A stretch of DNA of 64,000 bases from Arctopsyche grandis (taxonomy: Eukaryota > Arthropoda > Insecta > Trichoptera > Hydropsychidae), in the NCBI RefSeq assembly GCF_051622035.1, contig NC_135366.1, positions 5,239,001 to 5,303,000 of the forward strand. Direction: 5' to 3'. Both the position numbers and the translations under genes were made by a program. Position 1 is the first letter of the stretch, and each line of letters opens with the position of its first letter. Positions 1 through 12,189 of this stretch are shown piece after piece. The notes under the pieces were generated by a model that worked only from the letters and a program-made list of their open reading frames with translations, had not been told where the DNA came from and made no database searches.

Positions 1-34
1 GTTTTCATCATTAAATATTGATTTCTGAGTTTCT

Positions 35-530
35 TTGCTAGAGCACAAAGATCGGCCATTTTGTTCTCGTGTTACGCCATTGTCCTACTTTCGTCGGCCG
101 AGTGAACCCTTTATTGTGCTGGACCCTGTTCTACATACTATAATACACCATAACACATGGAAAAGGAGAAGTGAACGTAATGCACCCCGCTACACAGCCA
201 ACAATGCCGCCATATTACTATTATTGTGTGCGTATGCTTCTTTTTGTTTCATCCCGAGAGAACAAGTTTGACGTTTGTCGGTCAAGGCCGCCGACAGACG
301 GCGCTCCACTCGACCGCCGCCATCTTCGTTTCTTTCCCTCGGAGCAGAATCTGCCTCGGAGACCGCGTATTTAAAATGGACGACCTTACGAACTTCGACG
401 TGAAAAATCGCTCTCGAACGTGACGCGATCCGTGAAAAATGGCGTTTGAATTCGCGCCTAATGAGGTCGACTTTTTGACGCTCGCGTCCATCAATAACGA
501 TGTTTGCCTTCGGTGTGAAATATAAGGTGT
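35..530 (+). promoter_or_regulatory. CpG-richer segment, possible transcription start and first exon of a plus-strand gene
   Basis: This stretch is clearly richer in G+C and CpG than the AT-rich DNA that follows, as at the 5' end of widely expressed insect genes. A short open frame starts at ATG 439-441 in a good context (AAAAATGG) and runs 28 codons (MAFEFAPNEVDFLTLASINN and on) to a stop near 526. Weak GT dinucleotides near its end could serve as splice donors. I do not recognise the peptide and no downstream exon was found. Short overlapping frames in other registers look like chance. It could equally be untranslated sequence or a divergent promoter for a gene to the left. Confidence 0.3.
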
Positions 531-671
531 CTTAGTTTACAATTAAACGATTCGTTTCGTATATAATATTTACATATAATAGGTTGTAAAGTTTATACGA
601 TATATGTATGTATGCATATTGGCTTATTATGTCGAATTTAAAAGTATATCCAAATATTCTATAAAAAACTT

Positions 672-950
672 TATAATTATCATCTACAGCCGCTCACCAT
701 CTACTGCTGGATAAAGGCTTCCACTCGTCCCTGTTTTGCGCAACTATCGTCCATCTCACTCCACACATTTTCCTTATTTCGTCTACCCACTTCCCCGTGG
801 TCTTCCTTTTACCTTTTTGCATCCTCTCGGGTATCATTATAGTACTTCTTTTGTCTACCTTTCGTCCAACCACGTGGCCCACCCATTGCCATTTCAATCT
901 CTTCACTCTATCCACTATGTATATACACTACTCTTGTCATACCACTATGT
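672..950 (-). pseudogene. LINE reverse-transcriptase C-terminal fragment
   Basis: Read on the minus strand, this segment encodes about 75 residues with the pattern KWQWVGHVVGR, then GKRKTTGKWVDEIRK, then WTIVAQNRDEWKPL. That order is typical of the extreme C-terminus of endonuclease-reverse transcriptase proteins of non-LTR retrotransposons (W-GH, K-G-R-WVD-I, QDR-W). No upstream reverse-transcriptase domain is present, so this is a truncated copy. On the plus strand, a roughly 30-bp unit is repeated twice at 916-976. Confidence 0.6.
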
Positions 951-1409
951 ATATCCACTACTCTTGTCATACTCCTCACTCACGTACTCTGTTTCCTATA
1001 TTTCTTCGTTATGCCAAGAATGCAGCGTTCCATACTTCTTTGATTGCATTGGACAAAAAAATCTTGATATAGACGTATTATTTAAAAACCTCAACTTGCA
1101 GTGATTAAACTATGTATCGCCAAATATTTACTTTTGCTTTGTCCAGTTGACATATGTATGTATATCATCGAATTAATATATAATACATACACGTTAAAAT
1201 CGAATTAATATAGGCATGCATACAGAATAAAATATAAAAGAAAGCAGTGCATTGAGACAAAAAATATACAAATATAAATGAAAATATTATATTCCAAGTA
1301 CAGTGAGCACCACATGGTAATATAAAGAAAACAAAAAAGAAAAATGACAAAAACATATTAAAAATAATAAATAATGAATGACAATGAAAGTACTAAAAAT
1401 AAATTAAGT

Positions 1410-2015
1410 AATAAAATAAAGAAATGCAAAAAATACAGAATAAAGCTATGAGAAGTATTTTGAATGTGAGTAGATTTAAGAGTATTGGAAGTATGTTAGA
1501 TGAATTAGGATGGATGAGTATTAGAATTAGTCTAAATATTAGTACATTGTCTTTTGTTTATAAGTTAGACCATAAGTATTTTTTTTTTGTGTTATATTTT
1601 TTGACCATTGTGGCGCTTTAGGAATTCCTGTTATGCCACAATGGTCTGTTTAGAATAAATAAATAAATAAATAAGTTATTACCTAAGTATTTTGATGATT
1701 ATATAATAAGGAATAGAGATAAACATAGTTTTTATACTAGAAATAAGGACAAACTAGTTGTAAGTAGAGTAAGAAAGAATAAGACGACTGGGGGTGTTTT
1801 TCACAAGGGTGTGCTCATGTATAATGCCCTCCCTGAGTGCATCAGGTCTGCTAAAAACATGGATGCATTCCTGCGAGGTGCGAAGAGACACCTCTGTGAG
1901 GGACAGTACATATAAGTTAATTATAAATTTTAGAGTTAAGTATAATAATTAATTAAGATGTATTTTTAAATTAGCTTGATAACTAAAATATATATAAATA
2001 AATAATAAATAAAAT
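1410..2015 (+). mobile_element. 5'-truncated LINE 3' end, interrupted by a small insertion
   Basis: The 1424-1575 frame (QKIQNKAMRSILNVSRF, then LDELGW and LSFVYKLDH) continues after a gap at 1680-1915 (TRNKDKLVVSRV, GVFHKGVLMYNALPECIRS, RGAKRHLCEGQYI, stop). It is the same family as the LINE at 12190-13017. Both copies end in a short untranslated region and a TAAATAAA tail. The interrupting segment at about 1575-1672 has a T-run, a hairpin around GACCATTGTGGC/GCCACAATGGTC and a TAAA-rich end. ATAAG occurs on both sides, so a small retroposon insertion is likely. Confidence 0.7.
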
Positions 2016-2877
2016 AAAGAAAGTACTAAAATACATAGACCCTAAAAGTACTGAAAGAGTCAGCAAAAAGGTCGGGGCAATCATCCATACCATCGAAAAG
2101 ACGGCATATTCGTGCAATTGCACTATTAAATGATATGTTGTTATGACAAATTGGTGGATAGAAGAGATTTGTACATCTGGTGAATCGGGTATTAACGTTC
2201 AAAACGGATGCCTCAAGGACACCATAATCTTATATAAAAGTAACAAATCAGAAAGTCTTCTGCGATGAGACAAACTTACGATCTTGAAATAAGAGAGTAT
2301 GTCATTATAAATTGATAACAATCTTACAAGACCAGTCTATTGGGATAAATGGCGAAGAAAACGCTTCCGATTGTCTCTAAGCGATCTACATACATATATG
2401 AGTTTGGTAATAAGGAGACCATATGACTTATTATAATATGATATGAAATTATAATGTGAAAGATCAAAGTAGGTATACGAGTTGCTTGAACGAACGTGTA
2501 ACAGACAGGTGTGATTACAGCTTGTAATTTACTTGTAATGTGCGAGATTTGCATGAAGAAATGTATAAATTACAAACTAATCACATAAGTAAATACTGTA
2601 ATTGAAACACTCCGATTATAATAAAATTAGAATTATCAAATCAATTTCACTACAAAGTTGACTAAAGCTGTTGCTGCTGCAGCACTAAATGATTTGTAAT
2701 AAAACTATTTCATCTTTTAATAAATACTAAGTTTCCAATCCTTCAATACAAAAAAAAAACTAAAATAAATACTTATATACATATGTATGTAGATTGAGAC
2801 ACATCAAGTGCAACAGATTATCCTCCAATTTGAATGGCAACCAAAAGACGTTCATATGTACCTATACATACGTATTA

Positions 2878-2880
<3 letters not shown>
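2016..2880. other. AT-rich stretch without recognised genes
   Basis: Only short chance reading frames are present. I see no protein similarity, no terminal repeats and no sequence shared with other parts of the window. Confidence 0.5.

Positions 2881-2883
<3 letters not shown>

Positions 2884-2957
<74 letters not shown>
2884..2957. repeat. (TA)n microsatellite
   Basis: About 37 uninterrupted TA units. The open frames across it (IYIYIY) are artefacts of the repeat. Confidence 0.95.
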
Positions 2958-2962
<5 letters not shown>

Positions 2963-3689
2963 TTTATTTAACTTTTACAACCATAACCATAAAAAGACAA
3001 ACAGCCTCACACATGGCGCACTGAATTCGCCAACAAATTTACGACACGTCTCCTCTTGCACGTGAATAAAAAAATATATACATATACATAAACATAAATA
3101 AATTATTGCGAGAGATGCACTTCACATCGAGGAACAAAATCAAAACGAAAAAAATAAACAGAGAGTCCTGGTGCGAATGTGGTGTTTTGGAACCGGTTTT
3201 CTGGTCACCCAGTGGTAGTTGAACCCAAAAGACTATTGCTTACGATCGAGACAGAGATGAACCAACGTTTGGTACAACGAAGTGCAGAATTTTCCTCATT
3301 TTTCAAATATACACATTGCCCAATAGCATTGTATGCTCGTCTCAAATACATGCATAGTAACATTCACAAAAGTGTCAAAATGACGATTTAACCGCATGTG
3401 GAAATTACATATGATTGATAGTAATGATCCAAATTCAACAAAATATTTTATACATATGTACATCTATCAACATTTTTTATGCATATTATTTACATACATA
3501 TTTAGGTGCTACTTTATAGTATTCGGTCTACCTTTGAATCGCAGTCGACTAATGTTTTTTTTATTTGTATCGTAGCAACGAAATGTTTATTACAATTTTT
3601 GTTTTTTCCTCCTGCCCCATAATGTTGTCGAAACATTTCTATCAAAATATCGTCAGCAGATACATGCATACAAAATATCGTCAGCAGAA

Positions 3690-3915
3690 CATATCTTAGC
3701 AGCCATCACCTATTTATTTAAGGGTCAGGATAGCTTAGGTTAAGTTAAGGTTGGCCCTATTCATTTATGATTGGGTTGTTAGGGTCGGTATTATTTAGTC
3801 TCAGTGTCACACGAGAGAACTGAGACAGTAAGACCGCATATTGAAGTAAAAACGTGAAGGTAGATCGCATATTAAAGTAGATATGTGAAGGTAATCAGAA
3901 AGATAAACTTAACTC
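3690..3915 (-). repeat. dispersed repeat shared with 57985-58195
   Basis: Read in reverse, this matches the segment downstream of zinc-finger copy B, including the run of AACCTAACC-like words, GTGTCACACG and the GCTGCTAAGATATG end. It is an unclassified interspersed repeat. The CCTAACC-like words are not a telomere array because they are irregular and few. Confidence 0.6.
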
Positions 3916-3934
3916 TTTGTTCTTCAAATATATG

Positions 3935-4160
3935 TATATATTTTATTTTTTTTTTTTTTTTTATTTTTTTTTTATTTTTTACATATATACCAGGAAGGCC
4001 TTACAGGTAAATCCCAATGCGCCTTCCTGGCCAATTACAAATACAAATACAGCATTTTTATTATAAGTCGTTGAATTGCTAGACACTGAAAAAACTCGCA
4101 AATTAACGAGACATCTATGAATTGTACATAAATTTTTATTGTACATCAATCAAATTTTTC
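3935..4160 (-). mobile_element. 3' fragment of the SINE-like family (reverse orientation)
   Basis: The reverse complement matches the 3' half of the copies at 19213 and 36897: the body with GTCTCG and GCGAGTTTTCAGTG, then the hairpin CCAGGAAGGC...GCCTTCCTGG, then an A/T-rich tail (here a T-run at 3950-3980). The tRNA-like head is missing. Confidence 0.65.
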
Positions 4161-4471
4161 AATATATATATGAGCCGTTATATTTGAAAGCGGAAAGTTC
4201 AATTTTCAGTTCCGAAAACACTATTTCTGTTTGACTTAATTCACAAATTGCTATCACTCATTTTAATCCGATGTGTTCAGAATCTGGGAAAAGCAGAATA
4301 TACATACATATGTACGTATTACAGGCCACCAGTATTTTTTAAATATTTTTAAACGCAAAACATTATATTTGATGTTTTACAAAATATTTCTCGACATGAA
4401 GAAAAGTGGACTTTAAATATTATACAACGGCTTATATGTACTATACATACATATGTATTATACCGGTCTCC

Positions 4472-4825
4472 GTGACGAGCCAGAATGTTAAATTACAGAA
4501 AACGCAAATATCGGAAGGCAAAGATCGAAAATCGAAAGATCTTTAGTCGAAAGATAAAAAAAAAAGGGTGCGTAGTAAACGGTACATACTCATTTAATTT
4601 GCGCGATCAGGATATAACAGGAACAAGAGGAACAGGCTTTTCCTCCCGTATTAATGTGCGCGCGCAGAATACGGGAGGAAAAGCCTGTTCCTCTTGTTTC
4701 TGTTGTACCCTGCTCGCGCAAATTACGTGAGTATGTACCGTTTACCATGCACCCTTTTTTTTTGATCTTTCGACTTAAGATCTTTCGATTTTCGATCTTT
4801 GCCTTCCGATATTTGTGTTTTATGA
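4472..4825. mobile_element. palindromic MITE, about 350 bp
   Basis: Two long arms are near-perfect inverted repeats (outer CAGAATGTTAAATTACAGAA, inner TTTTCCTCCCGTATT) around a short GC-rich loop (TGTGCGCGCGCA) near 4655. A second copy in the opposite orientation lies at 29877-30262. No transposase frame is present, so it is non-autonomous. The right arm loses its last part after about 4820. Confidence 0.8.
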
Positions 4826-4829
4826 TTGA

Positions 4830-6170
4830 TTACTTTGATTTTCGGAAGTAAAGTCTAATAAAAATATTCCTTTTAAATTATAAAAATGCAAAACTTACTA
4901 AGTTAATGCTTCAAAAGACAATATGCCAAATTCAGAAGGACTCATAAAAAATACAGACACATGCAACATGAAATATTGCGAATGCATATTAAAATGATAC
5001 AAAAAAAATTACGACAATACCATCGTAATGTTTATTGTCGTTATATGATTTATAAAACCCACACACTATAACTCTCACCTACGCAAATTTTAAGAAAGTT
5101 TTTCTACGAAATAACAAATGCAAATACATACATACATATATAATAATGATTTCGCATGTTATTATAATAATAAATCCATCAAAAGCATCATCTTCACATA
5201 CGGACGTACAAGTACTAATTCCAAAAACGAAACTACTAGCACGTATTATTTAAATATATATATTTATGAACATATGGCTTCATCTGATTGAACTCACAAT
5301 CATGAAGATAATAAATTTCGCTATTCTACATACATATATGCGAGAATTATACCGTCATAAAATACGCGTTAAACTGGATTACAATTAAACGGCATGCTTT
5401 ATTACCTCGACTACAGGTATAATAAAATAAATAAAAACAATATACTTAGGTACATATAATATGTAAAAGAAGTTGTCTGAACCCACACACATCAATGTGA
5501 CCCATACGCAACTTTATCGATTTTCAAATTTTTTTTTAATACAAAAAATAATATTAATCAATATATTTTAAACCACAAAATAGCTGTTTCAAATCTGGTT
5601 TATATAGCAATTTATCCTAATCGGAAAATAAGAAGCGATCGTTCAAATTACATATGTAGATGTGCAAGAATGCGCGTCGAGTCACCGATTTCAATCACCG
5701 AACCGTCGAATTGAACGAACAATAGAGCAGTTGAATCGTTTATATAAATCGACGAATTTTCTATTTTCTTTGCGTTTACGTTTCGATTAGTTGATTAATG
5801 ACAGCGCGTGGGCAAAAGAGGCATCGCCAAATAGAAGACGATCAGCTCTTCTTAACGAACCGTGTGATCGGTGCAAAAAAAAAAAAGAGCTCTGAAGACA
5901 CATAAGTGTGTATACATTGAGGATATGCATATATTTACCCACGTATCTGGTCAAATGTGTATATTTTTCCGTGTCGTTTTTTATGTCATTGAAACTGCAT
6001 CACGTATGAGGCAATTTCTGCGTAGAAGGTGCTGCTCGAGCTTGCAATTTACGCCACTCGATACGAAACCTAACCTAAACTTACATAACTAATGGGCGGA
6101 TAGGAAGCGTGCTTTCTCCAGGAATCAGGGCGTTTGGGTCTATTTACAAAGCTAGAGTGCAAAAAAAAGG
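4830..6170. other. AT-rich stretch without recognised genes
   Basis: No convincing coding frame, terminal repeat or shared repeat was seen. A short CG-richer part near 5640-6090 carries only chance open frames. Confidence 0.45.
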
Positions 6171-6179
6171 TTCTTCATT

Positions 6180-6356
6180 CTAAGCCCGCTTTAAAGGTCA
6201 AGGAATTTGACCCTTAAAGCCCTCATTATATAATACACATAGATGGGCCTTGACGTGTGATTTTGGTCGGAGATCTTGTCTTCACTGAGGGGTGCGGGGG
6301 GTTTAACTCTAAGCCCACTTTAAAGGTCACGGAATTTGACCCTTAAAGCCCTCAAC
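6180..6356 (+). repeat. two direct copies of a 45-bp unit
   Basis: A unit beginning TAAGCCCRCTTTAAAGGTCA and ending CCCTTAAAGCCCTCA occurs at 6181-6226 and 6310-6354 with two or three differences. Each unit contains an imperfect inverted pair (CTTTAAAGG / CCTTAAAG). A C-run follows at 6367-6387. Confidence 0.75.
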
Positions 6357-6685
6357 ATGAGGCCACCACCCCCCCCCCCCCCCCCCCAACGAATACAGTC
6401 TAAGAGACCCTTTCGTCGGAGAACAAGACGGTTGTTCATGAATATCGCACAAGAACAACCGCACATCACTGTTCTAATAAAAAAACCACACTGTACATAG
6501 CCAAGTACAAAATAAACAACAACGCATGAACACATAAAGCGCGCATGCGTTAGGAAATAATAAACATACATGTATAATAATATATAATATATGTAAACAA
6601 AATAAACATAATAAACATACATGTATAATAATATATAATATATAATATATGTAAACATACATGTATGAATGTTTATACGTTCATA

Positions 6686-6963
<278 letters not shown>

Positions 6964-7449
6964 TTCACAGAATAAAAAATAATAATAATAATAATAAATA
7001 AATAAAAATGAACTCATAAATGCTTATGCAATCAAGTGGAGTAGTAGCATCCGGGGGAACACAGCTTCCCAAAGCATTCCGCGAACTTTTCGAAAGCTCT
7101 AAACGATGCTTTATTCATTATTAGATCCCCACGATGCAGGGGGCCAATGAGAGAACCCCTGACGCTGTTTTTCAATTTTTATGAAGGTTCTTCATAAAAT
7201 TGGACAAAGCACAGCGAACAATTAACAATGAACGGCACGCTTCCGGTCCGATCTATACTAATTACAGTATTATCGTGGCGGCCATTATCGTATTGTACGC
7301 CAAATTAAATTCAAACCCACGTGACAGGTTTTATTAACATATTAACCCTTTTAATCCCAAGTTATTTTGCGAGGTGCATGCGAAGAATCGCAAAGTATTT
7401 TTGTTTTCGAAAAAAAAGGTATTTTTTATTTTATTATCATACAAGTGGT

Positions 7450-7640
7450 TTTACCCGGCTTCGCTCAGTGTTTATAATATAAACAGCTTAAACATGGCTA
7501 ATCTAATAGTAAACATTCATTTGTATTTTTATTAAATATATTTCAATTGAAAAAAAATTTATATTCAATGATATCGATATCGTCATCATAGAAACTTTGA
7601 TTTGTTTTCGATGCTCCCAACCAAACCTTACATACATACA
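7450..7640 (+). repeat. dispersed repeat with a conserved ACCCGGCTTCGCTC edge
   Basis: The segment from TTTTACCCGGCTTCGCTCAG through CAGCTTAAACATGG to the AAACTTTGATTTGTTTTCGA region recurs inverted at 17000-17205 and, interrupted by a TTAA-flanked element, at 38790-39485. Here the TTAA at 7488-7491 is uninterrupted, so this copy shows the empty site. Confidence 0.7.
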
Positions 7641-7742
7641 GTTCTAGACATAAAAAATGCCGCATGACTGCATAATTTCATTCAATTTGGGTTTTTTCTC
7701 AGAATTCTGTCTCGATTGTTTTCATTTTTTGTTTTTGGGTAT

Positions 7743-8055
7743 GGTGCACTTCGGTGACACGACAACTCGTTCACAGATTTTCCGTAAACCGATGATGCGC
7801 TCCAGGCATTTCGTATACGGCCATCTATTTCTCACCCCGTCTGTTCACCATGATCTCGTTTACTCTGCCATTACGTATGCAGCCATCTCTGATAACAGAC
7901 GGTCTGTCAAAGAGATGGCTGCATACGTAATGGCAGAGTAAACGAGATCATGGTGAACAGACTGGGCGAGAAAGAGATGGCCGTATACGAAATGCCTGGA
8001 GCTCATCATCGGTTTACGGAAAATCTGTGAACGATTTGTCAGGTAACCGTGCACT
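7743..8055. mobile_element. palindromic MITE, about 310 bp
   Basis: Outer arms (CGTTCACAGATTTTCCGTAA) and inner arms (ATTACGTATGCAGCCATCTC) are inverted repeats with a short loop near 7895-7910. Two apparent reading frames on opposite strands give nearly the same peptide, simply because the DNA is a palindrome. Confidence 0.8.
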
Positions 8056-8149
8056 TCATGTACTCGATATTTGATACAATGCAAGTGTTTAAGGTTCGAC
8101 AGTTTTTTGTTGGGCGTCTGGATAACATAAAAAATGGATAACTCGAAAA

Positions 8150-8600
8150 GTCGATTGTTTTAAACTCAAAAATTATTACGTTATTCGAAGCAAATCTTTC
8201 TATACGTGAAATATCTCGTCGAGTGGTATTTGGAGAGTTTGCTCAGTTCGTCGATTTTTTTAAAAAATATCGAGACACTGCTACTCTGGGGAGGAAACCT
8301 GGGATCGGAAGATGACGTGTGACCAGTGCTCGCGAAGCACATACTGTTAGAAAATCCATTCAAAACAGCAGTAGATATTCCAAAAGAGCTTCAAGCATAA
8401 GATCATGTGACATTTTCAGAAAAAACATTGAGAAATTGACTTTCGGAGCATGGATATCGACCACACCACCCTGCCAAAATGCCGTTTCTTACGCTTAAAA
8501 TGCGAAAAAATCATCTAAATTGGGTTAAGTAGCATAGGCATTGGATTGTCGATGATCGGAAAAGGGTTGTAGTTTCTGAAAATCGAAGTTAAATTTCTCA
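8150..8600 (+). pseudogene. decayed Tc1-type transposase
   Basis: Translations in shifting frames give consecutive pieces of a Tc1-type transposase: LSIREISRRV (helix-turn-helix), KKYRDTATLGRKPGIGR, FSEKTLRN, HGYRPHHPAKMPFLTLKMRK, NHLNWVK, HWIVDDRKRVVVS. The D-E of the usual SDESKF motif is lost (VSENRS). There are several stops and frameshifts, and the last part of the catalytic domain is missing. No terminal repeats were identified. Confidence 0.8.
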
Positions 8601-9206
8601 AAATATAAATACGAGTACGTATGTGACTAGCCAAACTCCAACGATTCCAATATGCTCAAAGGGGGGGGGGGGGTGTCAAACTCGAACCAATCCAGAGCAT
8701 CCGTTCAACCATTTGCAGCATTTCAGTGTGTAAAACCCACGTATCAATAACGAATGTGTGCCAACTTATATACCCAACCACCAATTTGAAAATCAATTCA
8801 CGACAATCATAGCTCATAAATTCACGTATCAAAAAATTTATAAACGGCACTTTCGATACTAATCTAACTGTTTATTTCCTATGAGCAGATAAAAAAAAAT
8901 TTAAATGTGTATAACAGTCATTATGCAAGCCGCAGCAGATGGTGTGACCTGAGCCTTATATGGAACCACCCCGAAAGTGAAGTCTACCCTTTTTTCGATT
9001 AGATAAACACGTCGTCGCGGATAAATAATGACGCATAACACACACACACAAAATGATGGAAAACTCGACGACGAGTATAAGAAATCCGCATAAATCATAC
9101 GTCAACTATGTACCTATGTTGTGTGTCCGAACGGCATTTATGGCAAAAATCAACTAGCGTCGTCGGAAAATGCCATGAGAGTAAAATATTTCGCCATATG
9201 GTCTGA

Positions 9207-9207
9207 C

Positions 9208-9271
<64 letters not shown>
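9207..9271. repeat. (GT)n microsatellite
   Basis: About 31 GT units without interruption. Confidence 0.95.
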
Positions 9272-9273
<2 letters not shown>

Positions 9274-9669
9274 ATATGCATAGCCATTTAAGACAATCTG
9301 CTCATTCTGATCAATTAGAATCTAACTATATGATAATTGTCGTATAATCAATAATGGATCTTGGACCGTAAACACGATGATTATAATGCCGAGTACTTAC
9401 TGTTTGGCAGTGCGGTTGCGTGCAATCAGCGAATGCTTTGGCTCGAAGTTCCTGAAAAAATAATAATATTTATTTATTTAAGCTTAAGTTTGGACCATCG
9501 TGGCAATACAGGAGTAGTGTCCCTAATTCCGTGTCGTGTAGTGTCATTTCTTTCGGCCGCTTTTACATTTCGGCCGCCTGTGTGCGTTTCACACATTTGT
9601 ACATATGTATGTTAGGCGCGTCTTGCATTCCCAAAAGGAAATAAATACGGTAGACATATGGGTAATACG

Positions 9670-10755
9670 TAGAGACACGTATTTTGGGCATTTTGCTATT
9701 AATGCTAAAATTTGGAATGGATGCTTAATTCGTAAAATATGCGAATACATGCTAAAATAACAAACAAAAGTGAAATTTGCATAAAATTTATAAAATTAAT
9801 AGACAATTTAGAAGGGGCTTCCTATCCCTTTGCCCATTTATTATGTGAAGAAATTGAGGGGATAAAACAGAGCTTACAGTTTACCATAGACGGTGTTTTT
9901 CCTGTCGAAACCAAGCAACTGCTTTTGTCTACTACTGTAAACAAAAGAAGACAATTGGAGCTGTGTATCTAAAAGGCTGCTCAAAAAAGCGTCTTAAAAT
10001 TAGACTAACACTCAAGACTAAATGAGACAAATCTATTCCTCCGAACATCGAGTAAACTATTCAATCCATCTGTGGCAAGTACAAAATCTAATATAAATGT
10101 TAAAGAAACAGTTTTGTTTTTTAGAAACCTGCCATTGTTTAATGTACTAACAGAGGCTCAATGTTTGGAAGGATATCAGCACTTTTTTAGACAATTAATA
10201 GAGAATATAAAAAGTGAATCCACGCCGGATATATTGCTATTATTGATGGCAACAAAAATTAAATATGAAGAGCTCAGCTCTATAATCTATTTGGTGTCCA
10301 GTCGATAGTGTGGATACTGAAAGGTATTTTAGTAAATACAATATAATTGTTACCGATCGTCGTACGAATCTCAAAAAATAATCTGTAGAAATATGCTCCA
10401 TGTTGAGTTTTAATAAATTTTAATTGGTATTATATTTTTATATTCATATTTTTTGTCTTTGTATTTTTATATTCATGTTTTTTGTCTTTGTTTTTTAATA
10501 TTCATTGTAATATTCATTGTAATTCCAAAACATTTTTGAATTTTTCTATAATATTTTAATTGTTGTGTTATCTTTACATTGTATATATGTATGTATATAA
10601 ATTTTATTAAAATTTATCAAAATATTATTATTTAAAATTAAAATTTTCATAAAAATAGAAGCTAAAATTGAACATTTTTAATGCCCTAAAACGCTAAAAT
10701 GCAAAATGAAAATGCTAAAATTGTCAAAAATAGATGCCCAAAATACGGGTCACTA
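9670..10755 (+). mobile_element. hAT element remnant with 8-bp target duplication GTAATACG
   Basis: GTAATACG occurs at 9662-9669 and 10756-10763. The ends are inverted repeats: TAGAGACACGTATTTTGGGC on the left and TAGTGACCCGTATTTTGGGC on the right when read inward. An 8-bp duplication and TAG-type ends fit the hAT superfamily. The inside holds decayed transposase. Sequence GCTAAAAT is repeated many times near both ends. Confidence 0.88.
9739..10425 (+). pseudogene. hAT transposase C-terminal half, broken
   Basis: Open pieces at 9739-9972 and 10072-10308 are separated by stops. Near 10300-10420 a third piece reads SVDTERYFSKYN, then VTDRRTNLKK, stop, SVEICSMLSFN, matching the hAT C-terminal dimerisation region (S-E-R-FS pattern). 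The N-terminal zinc finger and the catalytic aspartates are absent, so this is a deletion derivative. Confidence 0.75.
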
Positions 10756-10769
10756 GTAATACGCATACT

Positions 10770-11900
10770 CTTTCCTATGTATGTATATAGGAAACGAAGA
10801 AATGCTTTTTGCACTTTCTCAATCATTATGAATATGAATGGACGTAGGATTTGTTCTATGAAAGCCAACTGTAATAATTTAGATAATATTTTTAATGCTT
10901 TATTTCAATATTTCAATTCGGTCGATTTCTATAATCGTGAATGACGACTTAAAAAACTGTAGATAACCTTCATTTCAATAGATTGATGGTTCTAAACCTT
11001 GTACATGTTGATTTAAGATATACATATGTACTTTCTCGTTCATATTATACAATATAGATATATGTATAAATACGTCTATGACACAGACATCACGATCGGC
11101 CATTTCTATATTAAATAGATATGTCAAGGCAATAATTATACCTATGCACATCGAAGGTGTTTGAGCCCTTTAATTAAGTAACGTTTTAACGCAGTTATAA
11201 CAACCCACCTGTCGGCCATATCTATTCGTATACAAATAATATAATTACTATTTCCTATATTGAGAAGCTTCCACTGCACTATAATTAAGACGTGCGATAT
11301 AGTATTTTCAAGGCTATAAATATTACAATAATACATACATACATATATTATGCAACTAACCGGTCGCGTTAACTGTTTATATACGGTAAAATTTCAAGTG
11401 GTACAAAATAATTACATTATGACAAAAAGGGATAATAGTGTTCGACGAGTCGATGAAAAGTCGAGTGAAGGTCGCTCGCGAAGATGTGGTCTGATTTGAC
11501 CAGTTTGCACACCATCTCCAGACCATGCTAATTAGCACTGTCCGTGTCCAATGTTAAAACCGATCTGACAACTTGAACTTTTGAAACAACGGTTTCGCAT
11601 TTCGCGCAGCGTGTACTGTTTATGAGCAATGATATTATCTTGTTTTTCTCATCCGAGCAAAAAAAAAAAATATTATAATAGCAACAGCCCGAAACACGAT
11701 TTTATCAAAATGGAACTGGATGCCTAGTTATGCAAAGTTATGCGAAGAAAAATGCAATTTATATTAAATTTATTAGAGCCATAGTCGGAAGAGTTAGGGC
11801 GGAGATGCGAGTGGTACAGATCTTTCATTTGACGAAGTCTCGTTGTGCAAAAAACACTCCGCTACCAATACATACATCGTATTGTTAATAAATGCGTGCA
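10770..11900. other. AT-rich stretch without recognised genes
   Basis: Nothing beyond short chance frames was recognised. 11440-11640 is slightly GC-richer but shows no coding pattern. Confidence 0.45.
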
Positions 11901-12189
11901 TTTTAAAGGTCTGACCGCACTATACGACAACCGAACGATCCGACACTTCACAACAGTACGCGACCAAATATTTTTTGTATGAAATTGTATGAGACATAAC
12001 GCACTGCGTGACAGTCGCGTGACGTAGAACGACACCTTGCGTCAATGTTGACTTTTCGACCAACTTTGACGCAAGGTTTCGTTGAGTGGGGGGGTTGCCT
12101 TGCAACAATTATTCTCCTTCTTCATATCGTGACTTTGAAATAGCATGTAGCCATAATCTTTGGGGTTTTCTCGATTGTTCTTCTTCCTC

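Noticed and set aside
2794-3065. Open frames over the (TA)n tract; likewise at 49747-50025 and 50404-50613
   Set aside because: The peptides are IYIYIY runs made by the repeat, with no other coding signal.
7657-8084. Two similar peptides on opposite strands
   Set aside because: The DNA is a palindromic MITE, so both strands give the same translation.
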